Shown here piece after piece: positions 43,596 through 56,119 of a stretch of 64,000 bases of DNA. Within the stretch, counting starts at the first letter, position 1. Each line of letters starts with the position of its first letter. A model generated the notes under the pieces. The model had not been told where the DNA came from and did not search any database. It saw only the letters and a list, made by a program, of their open reading frames with translations. This DNA comes from Combretum micranthum. Lineage: Eukaryota; Streptophyta; Magnoliopsida; Myrtales; Combretaceae. The stretch covers positions 124,001-188,000 of the forward strand of contig JAMXBD010001252.1 in the NCBI GenBank assembly GCA_024138025.1. Direction: 5' to 3'. The position numbers and the translations under genes were made by a program.

Positions 43596-44814
43596 TGTAC
43601 CTATCGTGTAAGATAAAAATTAACTTGGATATCGTCCTAGGGATCTATGTGCAACTATTAGTAATAACCCGTTAACTATTATCTAGCCGAATCAATTGTA
43701 AGATATATGCTAAACTCCCTACTAATTCTAACTAAATGCAATCCCAAAAGCCTTAAATGAAAGATATGCATAAATTTCTCAAGAATATCAATTCACAAAC
43801 AATGCCCTTTGTTATGATCAACCCTAGCCCCCTTCATCTTTAAAGATAGATTCAATTGAATGAAACTTAATCTTGAACTATCAGGTTTCTCAATTAGATT
43901 AATTACTCTCTTCAAGTTAATTAACCCCCAACCTAATTGCAAAAGTGGGAATTTCTTCCTTCACAATTATCAAATTAGAATAGCATGAAGATTATGAACC
44001 CTAATTGATAGAAAGTTGGAAAAACCCTATTTCTAGGTGGATTACTCAACTTCTTTGCCCATGAGAGATCAAACCCATTAATTGAAATCTTCTTTCAAAT
44101 TAACAAGAATCAAGTTTGTAATAACTTAGGCCTAAAATCATCACAAACAACAATATAAATCATGAAGCAAACTCAAAATCAAACTTCATTCAATTAATAA
44201 ACAAGTCAATACATGAAGGCTAGGGTTTCCCAAAACCTAGGGCATACACAACTACTCTTCCATGAAGAGATTAACAACAATAATAAGTACAATGGAAGAA
44301 CAGAAAAGATCATGATGATAAAACCTTTTTATAGAAGTGGTGTTGTGAATCTCCAAGTTGTAGCATGAATTCTTCTTCAAAAAGCTCTCTAAAATGTGTT
44401 CTAGGGTTTTTGGGTGAAATACAAGTGAATGAAATCTGTTTTTCAGCTTAAGGCGCGTGTATATATATATCAGTATGTACACACCCCTAAACGACCGGTG
44501 TATGTCGGAGTAGTGTACTCATTAACTTTGCTCGTTTTATACATGACTTATTGTGCACAATGGTGTATGTGGGTCGTGTATCCTGGAACTTTGAATTTTT
44601 CTTCAAATTTTCTCCTTCAAAAGTACAATAGTGGTATAAAAAACTAGTGTATGGCCAGCAACTCCACAAAAGGCTCCAAAGCTCTCCAAGATCTTGGCTT
44701 CTTTTATTAATAATCCTTTGAAAAGCCAAATTGTTCCATGATTGTCCTTGAAATGCAAATTTAGTTCAATAATAATCCTTTTCTTCAATAAATTAATTAA
44801 ATAGCATATGAAAT
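43596..44814 (-). mobile_element. LTR (5') of the same element, truncated start
   Basis: It ends on the minus strand in ACACGATAGGTACA at 43596 and matches 41397-42622. The first ~54 bases of the LTR (minus-strand start) are missing, and the sequence passes at 44815 into a Tekay-type LTR end. Both LTRs contain the same small open frames on the minus strand (42111-42422, 44252-44482), which are repeat-derived. Confidence 0.75.
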
Positions 44815-45019
44815 TAAGTTATGATGTTATAATTTCCATTCTTGAATGTTATTTCTATAACTTCTTAAACTTCTTGTTTCAAAGAATGGTCCTCTATGGT
44901 TATGAAAGCATGCCTTATACCCAGTATCGAAGTTTTTGCATGACTAAAGTAGTCATTCATAAGCTTTAATATCGAGTGTGGCAGGCTGTCACGTTTCTGG
45001 TATCCTTTAGGGCGTGACA
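44815..45019 (+). mobile_element. 3'-terminal fragment of a Tekay-type LTR
   Basis: The 205 bases match the end of the LTR at 55915-56119 (GTTATxxTTCxxxxT, ATGGTCCTCTATGG against ACGGTCCCCTATATG, ATCGAGTGTGGCAGGC, TTTAGGGCGTGACA). The end GTGACA at 45014-45019 is the normal LTR terminus. No primer-binding site follows. Confidence 0.75.
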
Positions 45020-45568
45020 GTAACCATCGCCAACCCCCCATTATCCCATGATCCCCCTATGCAAGTATCCATCAAGTGTCAATCCACTATACATACCTCC
45101 TCCGGGATTATTCGAACGGTAGCATTGCTTGGACTCTTACTTATATTTATTGTTCAATACACCATTAACATATTAACTGACTTAAGTACCATAGTAGTCG
45201 CATTAGGCGAAGCCTTGGTGCTCTGTAACTATCTTGTCTTGCAAGCTTAACACATGAAGTCCAATTCAACAACTACAATCAAACCCACAGGGTTCGAACT
45301 AGTGACGGATATATATTCCATTTCATATTAATCCCAAACTTATTTTTTTATTCCACAGTTTGAAAACCTTATATGGAAAGAATTGGGTTGATGCTCGTTA
45401 AGAGGTCATGTTAGAGGTAATGGAGTTAAAGAAGGTAGTGTAGTTAAAGAGCTTCTTGAAAAGGTTCATTTTTTGGGAAAGTGTCTCATGAATAGGATGT
45501 TGATCCAAGAAAGTCTATTGTTTTGGCCTCTACACAGGACACATATGCTCACTAGCTCAATATGGAGA
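45020..45568. other. unassigned sequence with a short open frame
   Basis: A plus-strand frame (45014-45250, 78 residues) has one hydrophobic segment (VALLGLLLIFIVQYTI). It begins inside the LTR end with a non-standard start context. No family is recognised, and I do not call it a gene. The rest is non-coding; 45380-45560 could be old retroelement coding sequence but shows no motif. Confidence 0.35.
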
Positions 45569-45779
45569 CACTTAAGGATGCATTTGATTCATTGGTTTGA
45601 TGTTGGTTTGACATCTGTTTCAATCAAATTATTTCTAAAAAATTAGATATAGATGAAAAACAGATATTTCTACTCATAAACAGACCATATAGACTAGGTG
45701 CAAATAAAATACAAATGCAGATCTGATATAAATAAGATATAAATGAACAATAAACCATCCAAACAAATCTTAAGTCTGT
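45569..45779. mobile_element. MITE-like element with imperfect inverted ends
   Basis: The left end, CTTAAGGATGCATTTGATTC then TTGGTTT, and the inverted right end, CTTAAGATTTGTTTGGATGG then TTT, pair over about 25 bases. About 210 bases, no coding sequence. Ends rich in CATTTGGAT-type words and a TTA/TAA flank would fit a PIF/Harbinger (Tourist-like) MITE, but the ends are too decayed to be sure. Confidence 0.45.
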
Positions 45780-47985
45780 TGGAGTTGATACTAAAAGCTA
45801 TGGGTGAGTGGATAACCTTGTCATACAAGATATCTGTGCTTACACTACTCAACTAGGTAAGCTTGGAGTAGGTACACAAGGTCATAAGATAAGGTACGTG
45901 TAATATAAAGATAAATAAATTATAAAGAAGGGCAAGCATGTCATTTGATATAAAATAAAGAGGTTTTTATGGTCAACCCTAAAGTATATAAAAGGATTAT
46001 TAAGAAGGGTCAAAGTATCTAAGGATATTAAATAAGAAGGTTTTATGGTCAAAGTTTAAATATAATTGTATTGTGTTCATATTGCAAAGACTTGATTAAG
46101 AATGAATTTTGGCTACTTAAATTGGACACAAACCTAACATTTTTCCTAAGCAATATACCTCTATAAATAGACCCTTAACCTATGAATTTGTCACACCATT
46201 CCTCAGTCAAAACCCTAGATGAATTTGGGCTCGAGGAAGATGTATGTGAATGAGTGGATGATTTTGGAGTAGGCTGGCATATAGGCCGATAGCTTATAAT
46301 TCTAAACCGCTGGGCTATATCCAAGGACGACGGCCGATAGCACCAGCTTTGAAGTTTTTGGATTTGTCAGAGAATTTGGCTGTAAGCCGGCCTTTAGGCC
46401 GCCAGCCTAAGTGGTGGCCTTGGTTGTTGTTTTGCGACCCGAGAGTTTTAAGCCGTCAGCTTTGTTTCCTACGTGTCCAGCCTATATCCCTTCGAGATTT
46501 AACTCTATAATACGTCCCATAACCTATCCTAACCCTCATAACCTCTCTTAAACATATAGAAACCCTAGCCAACACTTTCTAAGGTGGATTTCATTAAGGA
46601 ATTGGGTAAGTAACCTCTCCTAAACCTTTAATTCGTTCTAGGATGTTTTCTTTCTAAGATTATGTTGTTGATTGGTGAAGGGAATTGATCTTTGTTGGAA
46701 ATTGAAGGAAAACCCTAAGTGTAGAAATTGGGGATTTCAGATCTACAATCAATTAAAGAGGTAAGACTCAACCCAGAACTATTATTCAGATCTTAAGTTA
46801 TTAGGAGAATTTGAATCATATTTGTTGTTGAGAATGATTTGTGAATGTATGAACAATGATGGACATGTAATCTTGAGAATTAGGGTTTCACTATTTCATG
46901 GTGTTGATTAGAGATCTGGTGATTCTTCGGGTTTCACAGGAGAAAAGTATGTTGGAGATTCTAGATTGATGAATTAGGTTTTAGGGTTTATATTTCTTAT
47001 GTTGTTATCAATGTGTAATTGATTAGTGGAACGGATGATTTTTTGTTCAGGTGTTTATTTGAGAATAGGATTTCGATTTCTTAAGCGAAAACAGGTATGA
47101 CCTTACCATGTTTGATTGTTTGTGCTTGTAGTTTTAGTTCTTAAACTTGACTAATTCTTATTCAACTTTAATTAGATCGAGTGTTGGTTGTTCTTGGTTG
47201 CGGTTAGTAAAGACCATGCAGAGTGTGATACTAACGCTGACAACCTGATAATCTATGTGTGAGGTTGTCCCGAGTAGACTCGTGTATAGAAATGATTCCG
47301 GTAGTTTAAGAGTAGTGAGAGTACGACACCTGGGTGTGTGGGAGATTCCCAACACCATATATGTATATAATTACCTATTTTCTATATTGGATGTTTTTAG
47401 AGAGTCATGAGATACTCCAGGTTTGGGACTAGTGTATAATAGTTCTCAACTGTGTTGGTTGCTTGGCTAAGTTAAAGATAATAATTGGTGTTTGTTGCAT
47501 TAGTTTTTAAGTCATATGTGATATTGCTTATTGCTTGATCACGTGTATGTGTTTTCGGTTTGGCGTACTGGGCGTTTTTCGCTCAATCCTTATTTCCCAC
47601 AGGTACAGGTGAGGATTCCATTATCTAGGATTTGATGGGATATGTCGTATTCGTGGACTATGGGAAAAGTGATAGTGGATTTGATCCTTTTACCGATAGT
47701 TGAGATTAGTGATCTTGGATCTAGTGATTGCAGGAGAGAAAAACAATATTTTTATGATTAGTTTATTATTATATTAGAGATTATGTTATTTCTTTAAAGT
47801 TAAATTGCTTAGTTTTATGATTTAAATGAATTGAGGACATTTTATTTCAAGTACCCTTAATTTGAGTTATTGGAGATATGTATTTTGAACAATTTTGTGG
47901 ATTTAGAACTTTATAGCCTTAGCGTGTTCTTTTAAAGAGAAGGACACGTGGCGGGTTGATAATGCCTTTAGTTTAGGGCGTTACA
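45780..47985 (+). mobile_element. LTR of family X (start not fixed)
   Basis: It ends TTTAGGGCGTTACA at 47985, directly against Tat-type RNase H coding sequence. From about 46700 it matches the minus-strand LTR at 19600-20760. A TATAAATA box lies at 46163-46170. Downstream, 46270-46490 holds GC-rich repeats of GCCGATAGC/GCCGCCAGC type. No clear TG start or matching 5-bp flank was found. The insertion separates the RNase H from its RT, which is not in the window. Confidence 0.65.
46163..46170 (+). promoter_or_regulatory. TATA box of LTR X
   Basis: TATAAATA followed by GACCC. The GC-rich repeat block begins about 100 bases downstream, so it would lie in the transcribed leader. Confidence 0.55.
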
Positions 47986-48351
47986 CACAGATAGATCCAT
48001 CGGTGCCTTACTGGCTCAAGAACTTGATGGTATCGAGCATCCAGTATACTACCTGAGTCGCTCCCTTCAAGGAAGCGAGATCAATTACCCAGCATGTGAG
48101 AAACATTGTCTTGCGCTAGTATTCACTACACAAAAGCTCCGACACTACTTTTTGGCACACAAAGTTAGCCTTGTCACTAACTCTGATCCCATCAAATATT
48201 TACTATCATAGTCGGCCTAATCAGGAAGGATTGCTAAATGGCTGCTTTTGTTGTCAGAATTTGACATCACTATCATACCAGCTAAGGCTATTAATTCTCA
48301 AGCCTTAGCTGATCTCTTGGCACAATTTCCCACTACGGATGGAACTCATGC
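47986..48351 (+). pseudogene. Tat-type gypsy RNase H (first RNase H), part 1 of split pol
   Basis: The plus frame reads TDRSIGALLAQELDG, HPVYYLSRSLQGSEINYPACEKHCLALVF, TTQKLRHYFLAH and SDPIKYLL. It ends IAKWLLLLSEFDI, then QALADLLAQFPTTDG. This is the RT-linked RNase H of Ty3/gypsy elements of the Tat (Ogre/Retand-like) group. Stops occur at about 48210 and 48219. At 48351 the frame is cut by an LTR. It resumes at 56120 exactly in register when the insertion and one target-site copy are removed. Confidence 0.85.
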
Positions 48352-49373
48352 TGTAAACCCTTAATTTTGAGGGTAATATCGAGTTCAAACCCTAAATCGG
48401 AAAGTCAACTGGAAACCCTAAGTCAACGAATTCCCAAGAAACCCTACCAGCTTAGATCCGACAACCTCGTGTTCTTAAACCGAGAAGTCAAAAAATGAGT
48501 GAAGAGTGCAGATTGGTTCATAATAATATTAGGATACTTAAAAATATCAAATTAGTAAATTTTCGATCAATTTTCGAACCCGATCGGATACAAACTTTGA
48601 AAAGCGTGTCCCGGGGCTCGAAATATTAAAAATATGTTATTAGTACCATTAGATTTGTAATTTCATAAGATTTCCAAATATATTAGTTATATAGTTTTTT
48701 AGGTTATAAAAGTTATAATTATAGCCTTTTTATCGTATTTTCTTTAATGCCGGTATTTTAATTACCTAATCTACTTTTTGATTTCTAATCACACTATTCA
48801 TAAGTACAACCACCCATTCTCTATTCTTACATCCTTACAACCTATTCTTACAATATTTCATCATTTTCCTTACATTTACTTTTCAAATACAACTTTACTA
48901 TTTAAATTACTTAATTTAATTTAGAAACTTATACAACACAACACACACACCTCTCTCTCTCTCCCATTTTCTCTAAAACTGGTGCCCCTTGTACCCTCCC
49001 TCTCTCTCCAATTTTGTTTTTTTTTTTATTTAATTAAAGCAAACCCTAATCTCATTTTCTATAAATACCCATTTATGCCAACTTCATTTCATTTTCTCAC
49101 TTTTAACAAAACGAAGCTCTTGAAATTTTTTTCTCCTCTCCCCCTCTCCTCATTACCATGACACACACACACACACACGCTCACAAATTTCTTTTTTCTT
49201 TTTTTTTTCTTCAAGTTTATCTAGCTCCACACATTTAATAGGTAATAGATCTACACTTTACCACATTTAAAACATGTAATGGCAAGATCATTCATGTGTG
49301 ATTCCACTCAAAATCCCCATGAGCTTTATGCTAAGGACGTGGAAACACTTGAACATGAGATCTTTGCCATCAC

Positions 49374-52300
49374 TGTAAGTCTCGGAAAATTTCAGTAAAT
49401 AATTCTAAGATGAACTTTGAAAATAAACCCTAAAAATCACTCCAAATTAAAACCGAACTTCAACTAGTCCAAAAACACGAGCAAATCTAGAAATTTCCAA
49501 ATCTTGAGAAAAATAAGAATTCTTAAAAACAAAGTAAAAACTCAACATACATCAATTCCAAAACCACTACATACGATAAATTCCATATGTAACTCCGACT
49601 TATAAAATCTGGTACTATAAAGCCCAAAAACAAATTATTAAAAAGTAAATAATGAAACTTTCGAAAATATAACTATTTTCAAGAATTCCGAAAACATTAA
49701 GAGATATTAAATACTTACAAAAATAAAATTTAAAATAAATTTCTCAAATTAAATATGTTGTATAAACATAAAATATCAGTTTCTAGATTGGTAAAGATCT
49801 AAACCGGAAAATCACCCGAAAATCCGCTCTTTTCTTCTTCATTTTGTTCTTGTTTCATTAAGAACACAAGCTGCCCCCATTCCATTCTTGAGCTCCCACA
49901 CATTTCTTGAAGATTTTTAAGTAAACTTCCTTCTTAAAGCTTCCATAGGTGATACAGGTAAAGTATAATGGAGTTTCATGCATCAAATAACCTTCCATAA
50001 GCTTAAAAGCTTAGGATGATGATATGCCAAAAATGAAACACTCCTCTTCTCTATGATTAATCTCTTGTATCACTATTATTTTCTTGTTTAAAGTAGTTAT
50101 ATTTTGTAGATCTAACTTTTTGTAGCTTTGATTTTTATTTATGCCATAGATCTTGTTATTGATTGTTATTTCTTATGATTTATGCATAGATTCACCATTC
50201 ATATGTCTATCTTAGTGATTCATGCATTTAAAACTAGTGTAGTAAACTAGATCTAGTGTTTTGAGTTCATAAAATGCATTAGACTTTGTTTTACGTTCAT
50301 AAACAACTTGTAGTAGCATGATGATAGTAGGAATGTTTTAGAAAACTCAAGATCTATTTTATTTTAAACAAAAATAATTTTTGATTATGAAAATGAAATA
50401 TTTAGAAAAGTTGTTTTTCAACTTCAAAATGTGTATTTTTCATTTAAAATGAAGAGCTTAGGGTATAGGTACTATAAATGAAAGATTTTGATGAGTAAAG
50501 TTTAGATCTATGAGTTTATAGTTTACTACCATGCATTTCTTTTATATTCATGTTCATATTAAGTGTAGATCTTGGTTTTAAACTCAAACAAAATAGTAAA
50601 ATTCGTATTTTGGTAAGACCCCTATTTAAAAACCACTTTCCAAGTATCAAAATGAAATTTTTACTTAAGATAATGAAGGCTTAATGGATGTATATCATCA
50701 AGACTTCTTTTTACAAGAATCAAAGGTGATTTTCAAAATAAAAATCTCATTTTCGGATTTTGGTCAAGACATATTTTAAAAACATGTTTTCCAACTCAAA
50801 AATGAAGTTTTTATTCAAGATATGAAGGGCTCTTAATATATGATATGTAAGGAATGGATTTTCATAAGTTTAGATATATTTTATCAAAAGATATGTCCAA
50901 AAATAAATTTGGTAAATTCGGATCTCAACCAAGACCAATTTTGAAAACCCATTTATCAACTCCAAAACTCATGATTTATGTGAAAAATGAAGGGTATAGG
51001 TAATAAGTATCATTAAGTAGTGATTTTTACAAGTTGAAATGAGTTTTGATGAGATTAACGTGTAAAACAAAAAAGTAGAATTAAGATGGAAAATTTTGAG
51101 TTAGTGTTCAACTTATAAAACTCGTAACTTTGGATGATGTCTATGTAAACACCATTATCTAAGTTCAAAATAAAAGTTTTATGTATTAAATGAAGTCCTT
51201 AAGTAATAGGTATCATAAAGTCTTAAATTTTAATGCATTAAATAAGTTTTTCCCAAAGAATCATTCAAAAAGTGGATTTTTTAAAATTCGGATTTTTGAG
51301 TAAATCCTATTTGAAAACATATTTACAAAGTGTAAAATGCAAATTTTAATGTAAAAATGAAGTCCTTAGTGGTTATGTATGGTTGAGCCTTAATTTCCTA
51401 AATATCAAATGATTTTTACTTAAAGAAATCACTCAAAAACTAATTTTTACAAAATTCAGATTTTGGAATCAACCCTACTTGAAAACATGTTTACAAAGTG
51501 CAAAATGGAAATTTTTATGTACAAATGAAAGTCATAAGTAATAGATATAATGAAGACTCAATTTTAACAAAAATAATTATATTTTCTTAAGTAATAAATC
51601 CAAAACAAACGGAAATGATCAAAGTTAGAAAACTAGTTGTTATTATGGTCTTGCAAAATAAAAAGTTATAAAAATTTCTTTTAGCAAAAATCATTAAGAT
51701 CATGCATACATTAAGCTCATCTCATGTTATTCATGTTAGGAAATCATGCATATTTCATGCATACTTGATTCATCAAATAGAAACATTCCAAACATTTACA
51801 AAACTATTTTTCGGAATCGGAAACCGTTACTGATCAGATCTGATCCCTCTGTTTCGAGACCTAAATATTTTCAAAACTTGAAAATAATATTATAAATAGA
51901 TAGATCTTTCGAAGTAGATAGAAATCGATATATAATTTGTGAAATTCCGAGTTAAAATGACCAAGTTATGACCGTTTTAAGTTGGAATTCCTGCTTAAGA
52001 CGAGAATTGAGAATTTGATAGTTTGTATTAGATCGTTTGGATTAGTTTGAGTTGAAATACTTATTAGAGTATTTCTTCCTTTTTAGGTGACCCGAATTCG
52101 ACGATTCCCTACCACCGGATTACTTTTACTAAAAGACCGGTGATCCAATGGCCGAGTGAGTCTTCTTCTTATTTTGTTACCTTGTTTGTGCTTGTAGCTA
52201 GTTGCATTAGAATTATAGGAACAAGATAAAAATCGATATGAATGGGGATGGGATATATGATGAGACTGTGATGAATGTATGCCAAAGAATACTAAAGTAT

Positions 52301-53254
52301 ATCAAAACCATGATTCGATTGGATAATTGCACTGTTCATATTATTTCTGTTATGTGTATGATATTGGTTGGTCACTCTAAAAATGTATGAATATTTTGAC
52401 CTAAGAAAAATTTAAATTGGTCATGCATCGTATCGGACATATTGCATTTGGTAGCGTGCTACTCCTATGCAGGTCGATCGGTATGGTCCGATGATGACTC
52501 GTTTGGATAACAAGACCGATGCCAGGCTCATTCATGGGAACTAAGGCACATGTGGATGCATTCCATGGGTGAGCCTAGCCGAGTCGAGTGCTATGAGCTG
52601 AGGGCTTGGGGACTAGCAGCGGTCGTGTAGACTTCAATACCATTTCTAACCCAAGATACGGAGGGCGTAAATCCGTTCTGTGTGTGGGTTCCGGATACCC
52701 ATGCATAATTGTTTGCTCATGTGTTTGTTCATGCATAGCATATGGATGACTTATAACTTGCTTGTTGTGGTACAAAATTAAGAGAATTCTCACTAAGCTA
52801 GTGTAGCTTATACCCCAATAGATGTTTAAATGACCAGGTTATCTCAAGAATGCAAAGTGGAGACCGAGATGGTTGGAGCGAGAATAACTTCGGGATTCTG
52901 GCAAGGAATAAGAATACTTGAAGTATTAGCTAGGTTTTATGTTTTGCCTTGTAATATTTTATGTAGGGAAGTCTTTGTATGGATGTAATTGAAGTTTAAT
53001 GATTTGTATTTTGAAGTATAGCGATTCATATATGAAGTATAGTGATTTGTATCTGAAGTATAGTGAATTATATTTCCTTTACATTGTTACTCAAGTGTAT
53101 CAGCATAAAACGTATCCCTTCGATGTGTCTCCTCCATGTGTTAGACGCCTTGTATATAATATGGAAGCCTTCGCGTGACCGAGGCGGTCATTCTTAGGCT
53201 TTAATATTGTGTACGGCGGACTGCCACATTTAGGATACCCTTCGAGGCGTGACA
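49374..53254 (+). mobile_element. inner Tekay-type solo LTR, 3881 bp
   Basis: It starts TGTAAGTCTCGG and ends CTTCGAGGCGTGACA. The 5-bp flanks are identical (ATCAC at 49369-49373 and 53255-53259). It lies within the transcribed leader region of the outer LTR of the same family. Sequence after 53260 of the outer LTR (for example 53390-53540) matches 50225-50390 of the inner LTR. A degenerate ~165-bp tandem repeat occupies 50440-51560. Confidence 0.92.
50440..51560. repeat. degenerate ~150-225-bp tandem repeats inside the LTR
   Basis: A unit with AAATTCGGAT, CCTATTTGAAAAC, ATTTxCAAxxTxxAAAATG, ATGAAGxxCTTA, GGTATCATxAAG and TTTTxACAAG recurs about six or seven times, with ATGAAG-type landmarks near 50449, 50674, 50824, 50989, 51193, 51358 and 51526. 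The same unit is seen in the outer LTR (53590-54260) and, inverted, in the LTR at 22038-25711 (about 23880-24360). It is a family feature of this LTR. Confidence 0.7.
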
Positions 53255-55804
53255 ATCACAATGTTGTAGATCTTGTTATTTATGTTGTTTTGCTATTATT
53301 TTGCTTTGTTATTGAGTTATGTTGTTATTATTAATGTTTTGTGCATGTATGCATCATTTAACCTTATCTACATAATGATCATAGTGCATTTGCATTTATG
53401 ACTAGTATAATAAACTAGATCTAGTTGTTTTGAGTTCATAAATGCCTTAGGTTTTTGTTTTATGTACATAAAGAATTTATAGTAGCATGATAATAGTGGA
53501 AAAATGTTAGAAAGCTTAAGATCTATTTTGGTTTCAACAAAAATAATTTTTTGAAATTCGGATCTAAAAAGAACCATATTTGGAAAAGCTACTTTTCAAC
53601 TTTAAAATGAGTATTTTACATTAAAAATGAAAGGCTTAGGAAATAGATATTATAAGTGAGTGGTTTTGATGAGTAAAGCTTAGATCTACTAACAAATATT
53701 TTCAAAATAAGAAAAGTTTACAAAAGTTATGTTAGCATTATGTTTCAATCCAAACAACCAACTTAAAGTTCGTAATAAGGAAAGCTTGATATGTGAATAC
53801 CTATTTTTCAACCCAAAACAAAATTTTTATTAAAGAAATGGAAGCCTTAAGGAGTAGGTTTGATTAGGAGTTAGTTTTAGAAAGATTAAATGAGTTTTAC
53901 AAAATAAACAATCTCAAATATAAATTTCAAAATTCGGATTTAGAAATGACCTCTATTTAAACATCTATTTCCAAATGCCAAAATGAGTATTTTAATGGAA
54001 AAATAGAATTCCTAGGGAATACATGTAATAAAGACCTAATTTTGACAAGTATAAATGAAATTTATCAAAGTATAATCTTAAAACAAGGAAATGTTTCAAA
54101 GTATAGAATAAACAATATTTTCATTCCTTAAAATCTTGTAAAATTTCATAATTAGGTAGACCACATATTTAAAAATCTATTTTCTAACTCCAAAATAAAG
54201 AATTTTATTAAAATAATGAAGGTGTTAGGCATATAGGTCATTAAGATTGAGTTTTGATAAAAGCAAGTGTGATTTTGCAAGAAATAAAATTAGTTTTCTT
54301 ATGTCTGGAAATTTCAAAAGTTTTGCAAAAGTTTTCCCAAAAGAATTCTTGATATCATATACCATTAAGGATATACATATAGATAGCTCATCTCATGACA
54401 TTTATGATAACAACTTGTAGTTATTGCATGTACACATAATGCACTTGGTAGAAACAAAGTTAGGAAAATAGTGTCTTACACATCCCATAAAGCATTGTCT
54501 AAGTACATGATGAAATAGATTGACTAACACTCATGAATCATGCATCATATTGAGTTAATTATGTATATAAAAGAGTCTTTCAAGATATAATGATAGCTAA
54601 GTATCTATCAAAGCTTTGGAACGATGCTTGGATTGAAATTAGGAATTGATTTGTGGGATGGGAATTTTGTATAGCATTTTGTACCCTACTGTTTATGGAC
54701 CAAATGACCTTATTTGATGGAAATAACTTTATAAATAGATAGCTCTCTTCGAATAGGTAGAAATCGGTATACAATATGCGAAATTCCGAGGTTAAATGAC
54801 CAAGTTATGATTGTTTTAACTTGGAATTTCCTCTTAGGCAAACTTTAACGAACTTGTTAGAATAGAATTTATAAGTTCACTCAAAACTACATAGAAATAC
54901 TCATTGGAGTTATTTATTTTGATTAGGAGACTTGAGAGACGGACTAGACCTTCCCGAGGACTATTACGATTAAGTGGATTTTTACACCATGGCAAAGTGA
55001 GTTCACTATCTTTAAATTATATGCTCCTCATTGTGTTTGTAATGATAGTGACATTATAATTAGAACAAGATAAAATTTAGAATGTGCATGTGAGTTCTAT
55101 TTGGTTGAATTGACGATAAGAATATCGAGATGGGAAGTGCTATGAATACTTGTATGATGTAGTATAGAATTGAAGTGTCTGCTATATCTATGATCGCCTA
55201 TAATCACTTAAATAATATGCCATGATCTTATAATTAAATTGATCATGCATACCATATGTTGAGTCACATTGCATTTGTTATTATATCTTTATGGGAAGAA
55301 GGCATAATAGCTAGGCAACGAGAGGCCTGAAAACTCGAATGTTGACGTAAATGGCCTGAATTAAAATGGAAGTGGTGTAGGCACTTCTATTAACTACAAA
55401 ATTAATGAGTGGGTGGGCACCTGAATCAACCACTATATAAATGAGAAAAATTGAAATCTATGATCATATGGGCCAGAAACACCTAACCTCGAATGGAGGG
55501 CGTAAATCTATTCAATATAGGACTCTCAAAAAGTCTTATGTATTGTATGCTCACGTGCTTATGCATTTCATATGATTATCTAATATAACTTGTTTGCCCT
55601 ATTGTATGATGAAGTATTTAATTTGGAAGTGAAACTTACTAAGCTGTAAGCTTATACCCTTATAGTTTCCTATTGCAGTATGATTATTTATGGCTATCCC
55701 GAGAGGCCACTTTCCTTGGTACAACTTTTGAAATTTAAGGAGCTTGTTGAAGAAGTCGGAACCTAGATGTTAGGCATAGACTTCTAGTTGAATCTCCTTA
55801 ATCT

Positions 55805-55839
<35 letters not shown>

Positions 55840-56119
55840 AAGAGACTTTTGAGGACCTAAGGACTCTTAATATTTTGACGGGGGTATGCCCCATAGATCT
55901 TTGTAATAGATTAATATTGGTTATAACTGTTATGATTTAAATTCTTATCGCTATGTATGTCTTCTTAAGTTATTCTGATTCAAAGTACGGTCCCCTATAT
56001 GTTGAACGTGAGCCTTACACCCGGTGTCTAAACTCATGAGTGACTAAGGTTGTCATACTTGAGTTTACATATCAAGTGTGGTGGACTATCGCGTTTAGGG
56101 TACCCTTTGGGGCATGACA

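Larger units (their letters stand above)
48352..56119 (+). mobile_element. Tekay-type solo LTR split by another solo LTR
   Basis: The outer LTR runs 48352-49373 plus 53260-56119 (about 3.88 kb once joined). It starts TGTAAACCC and ends GGGGCATGACA. Flanks are CATGC (48347-48351) and CATGT (56120-56124), one mismatch. A TATAAATA box is at 49060-49067 and an (AC)n run near 49159-49178. (TA)n lies near 55807-55831. Removing the insert joins the host pol frame without a break, which supports the borders. No internal domains exist, so it is a solo LTR. Confidence 0.85.

Noticed and set aside
45014..45250. 78-residue frame with one membrane-like segment
   Set aside because: Its first codons come from the LTR terminus. 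There is no family match, leader or neighbouring gene, so there is not enough to call it coding.
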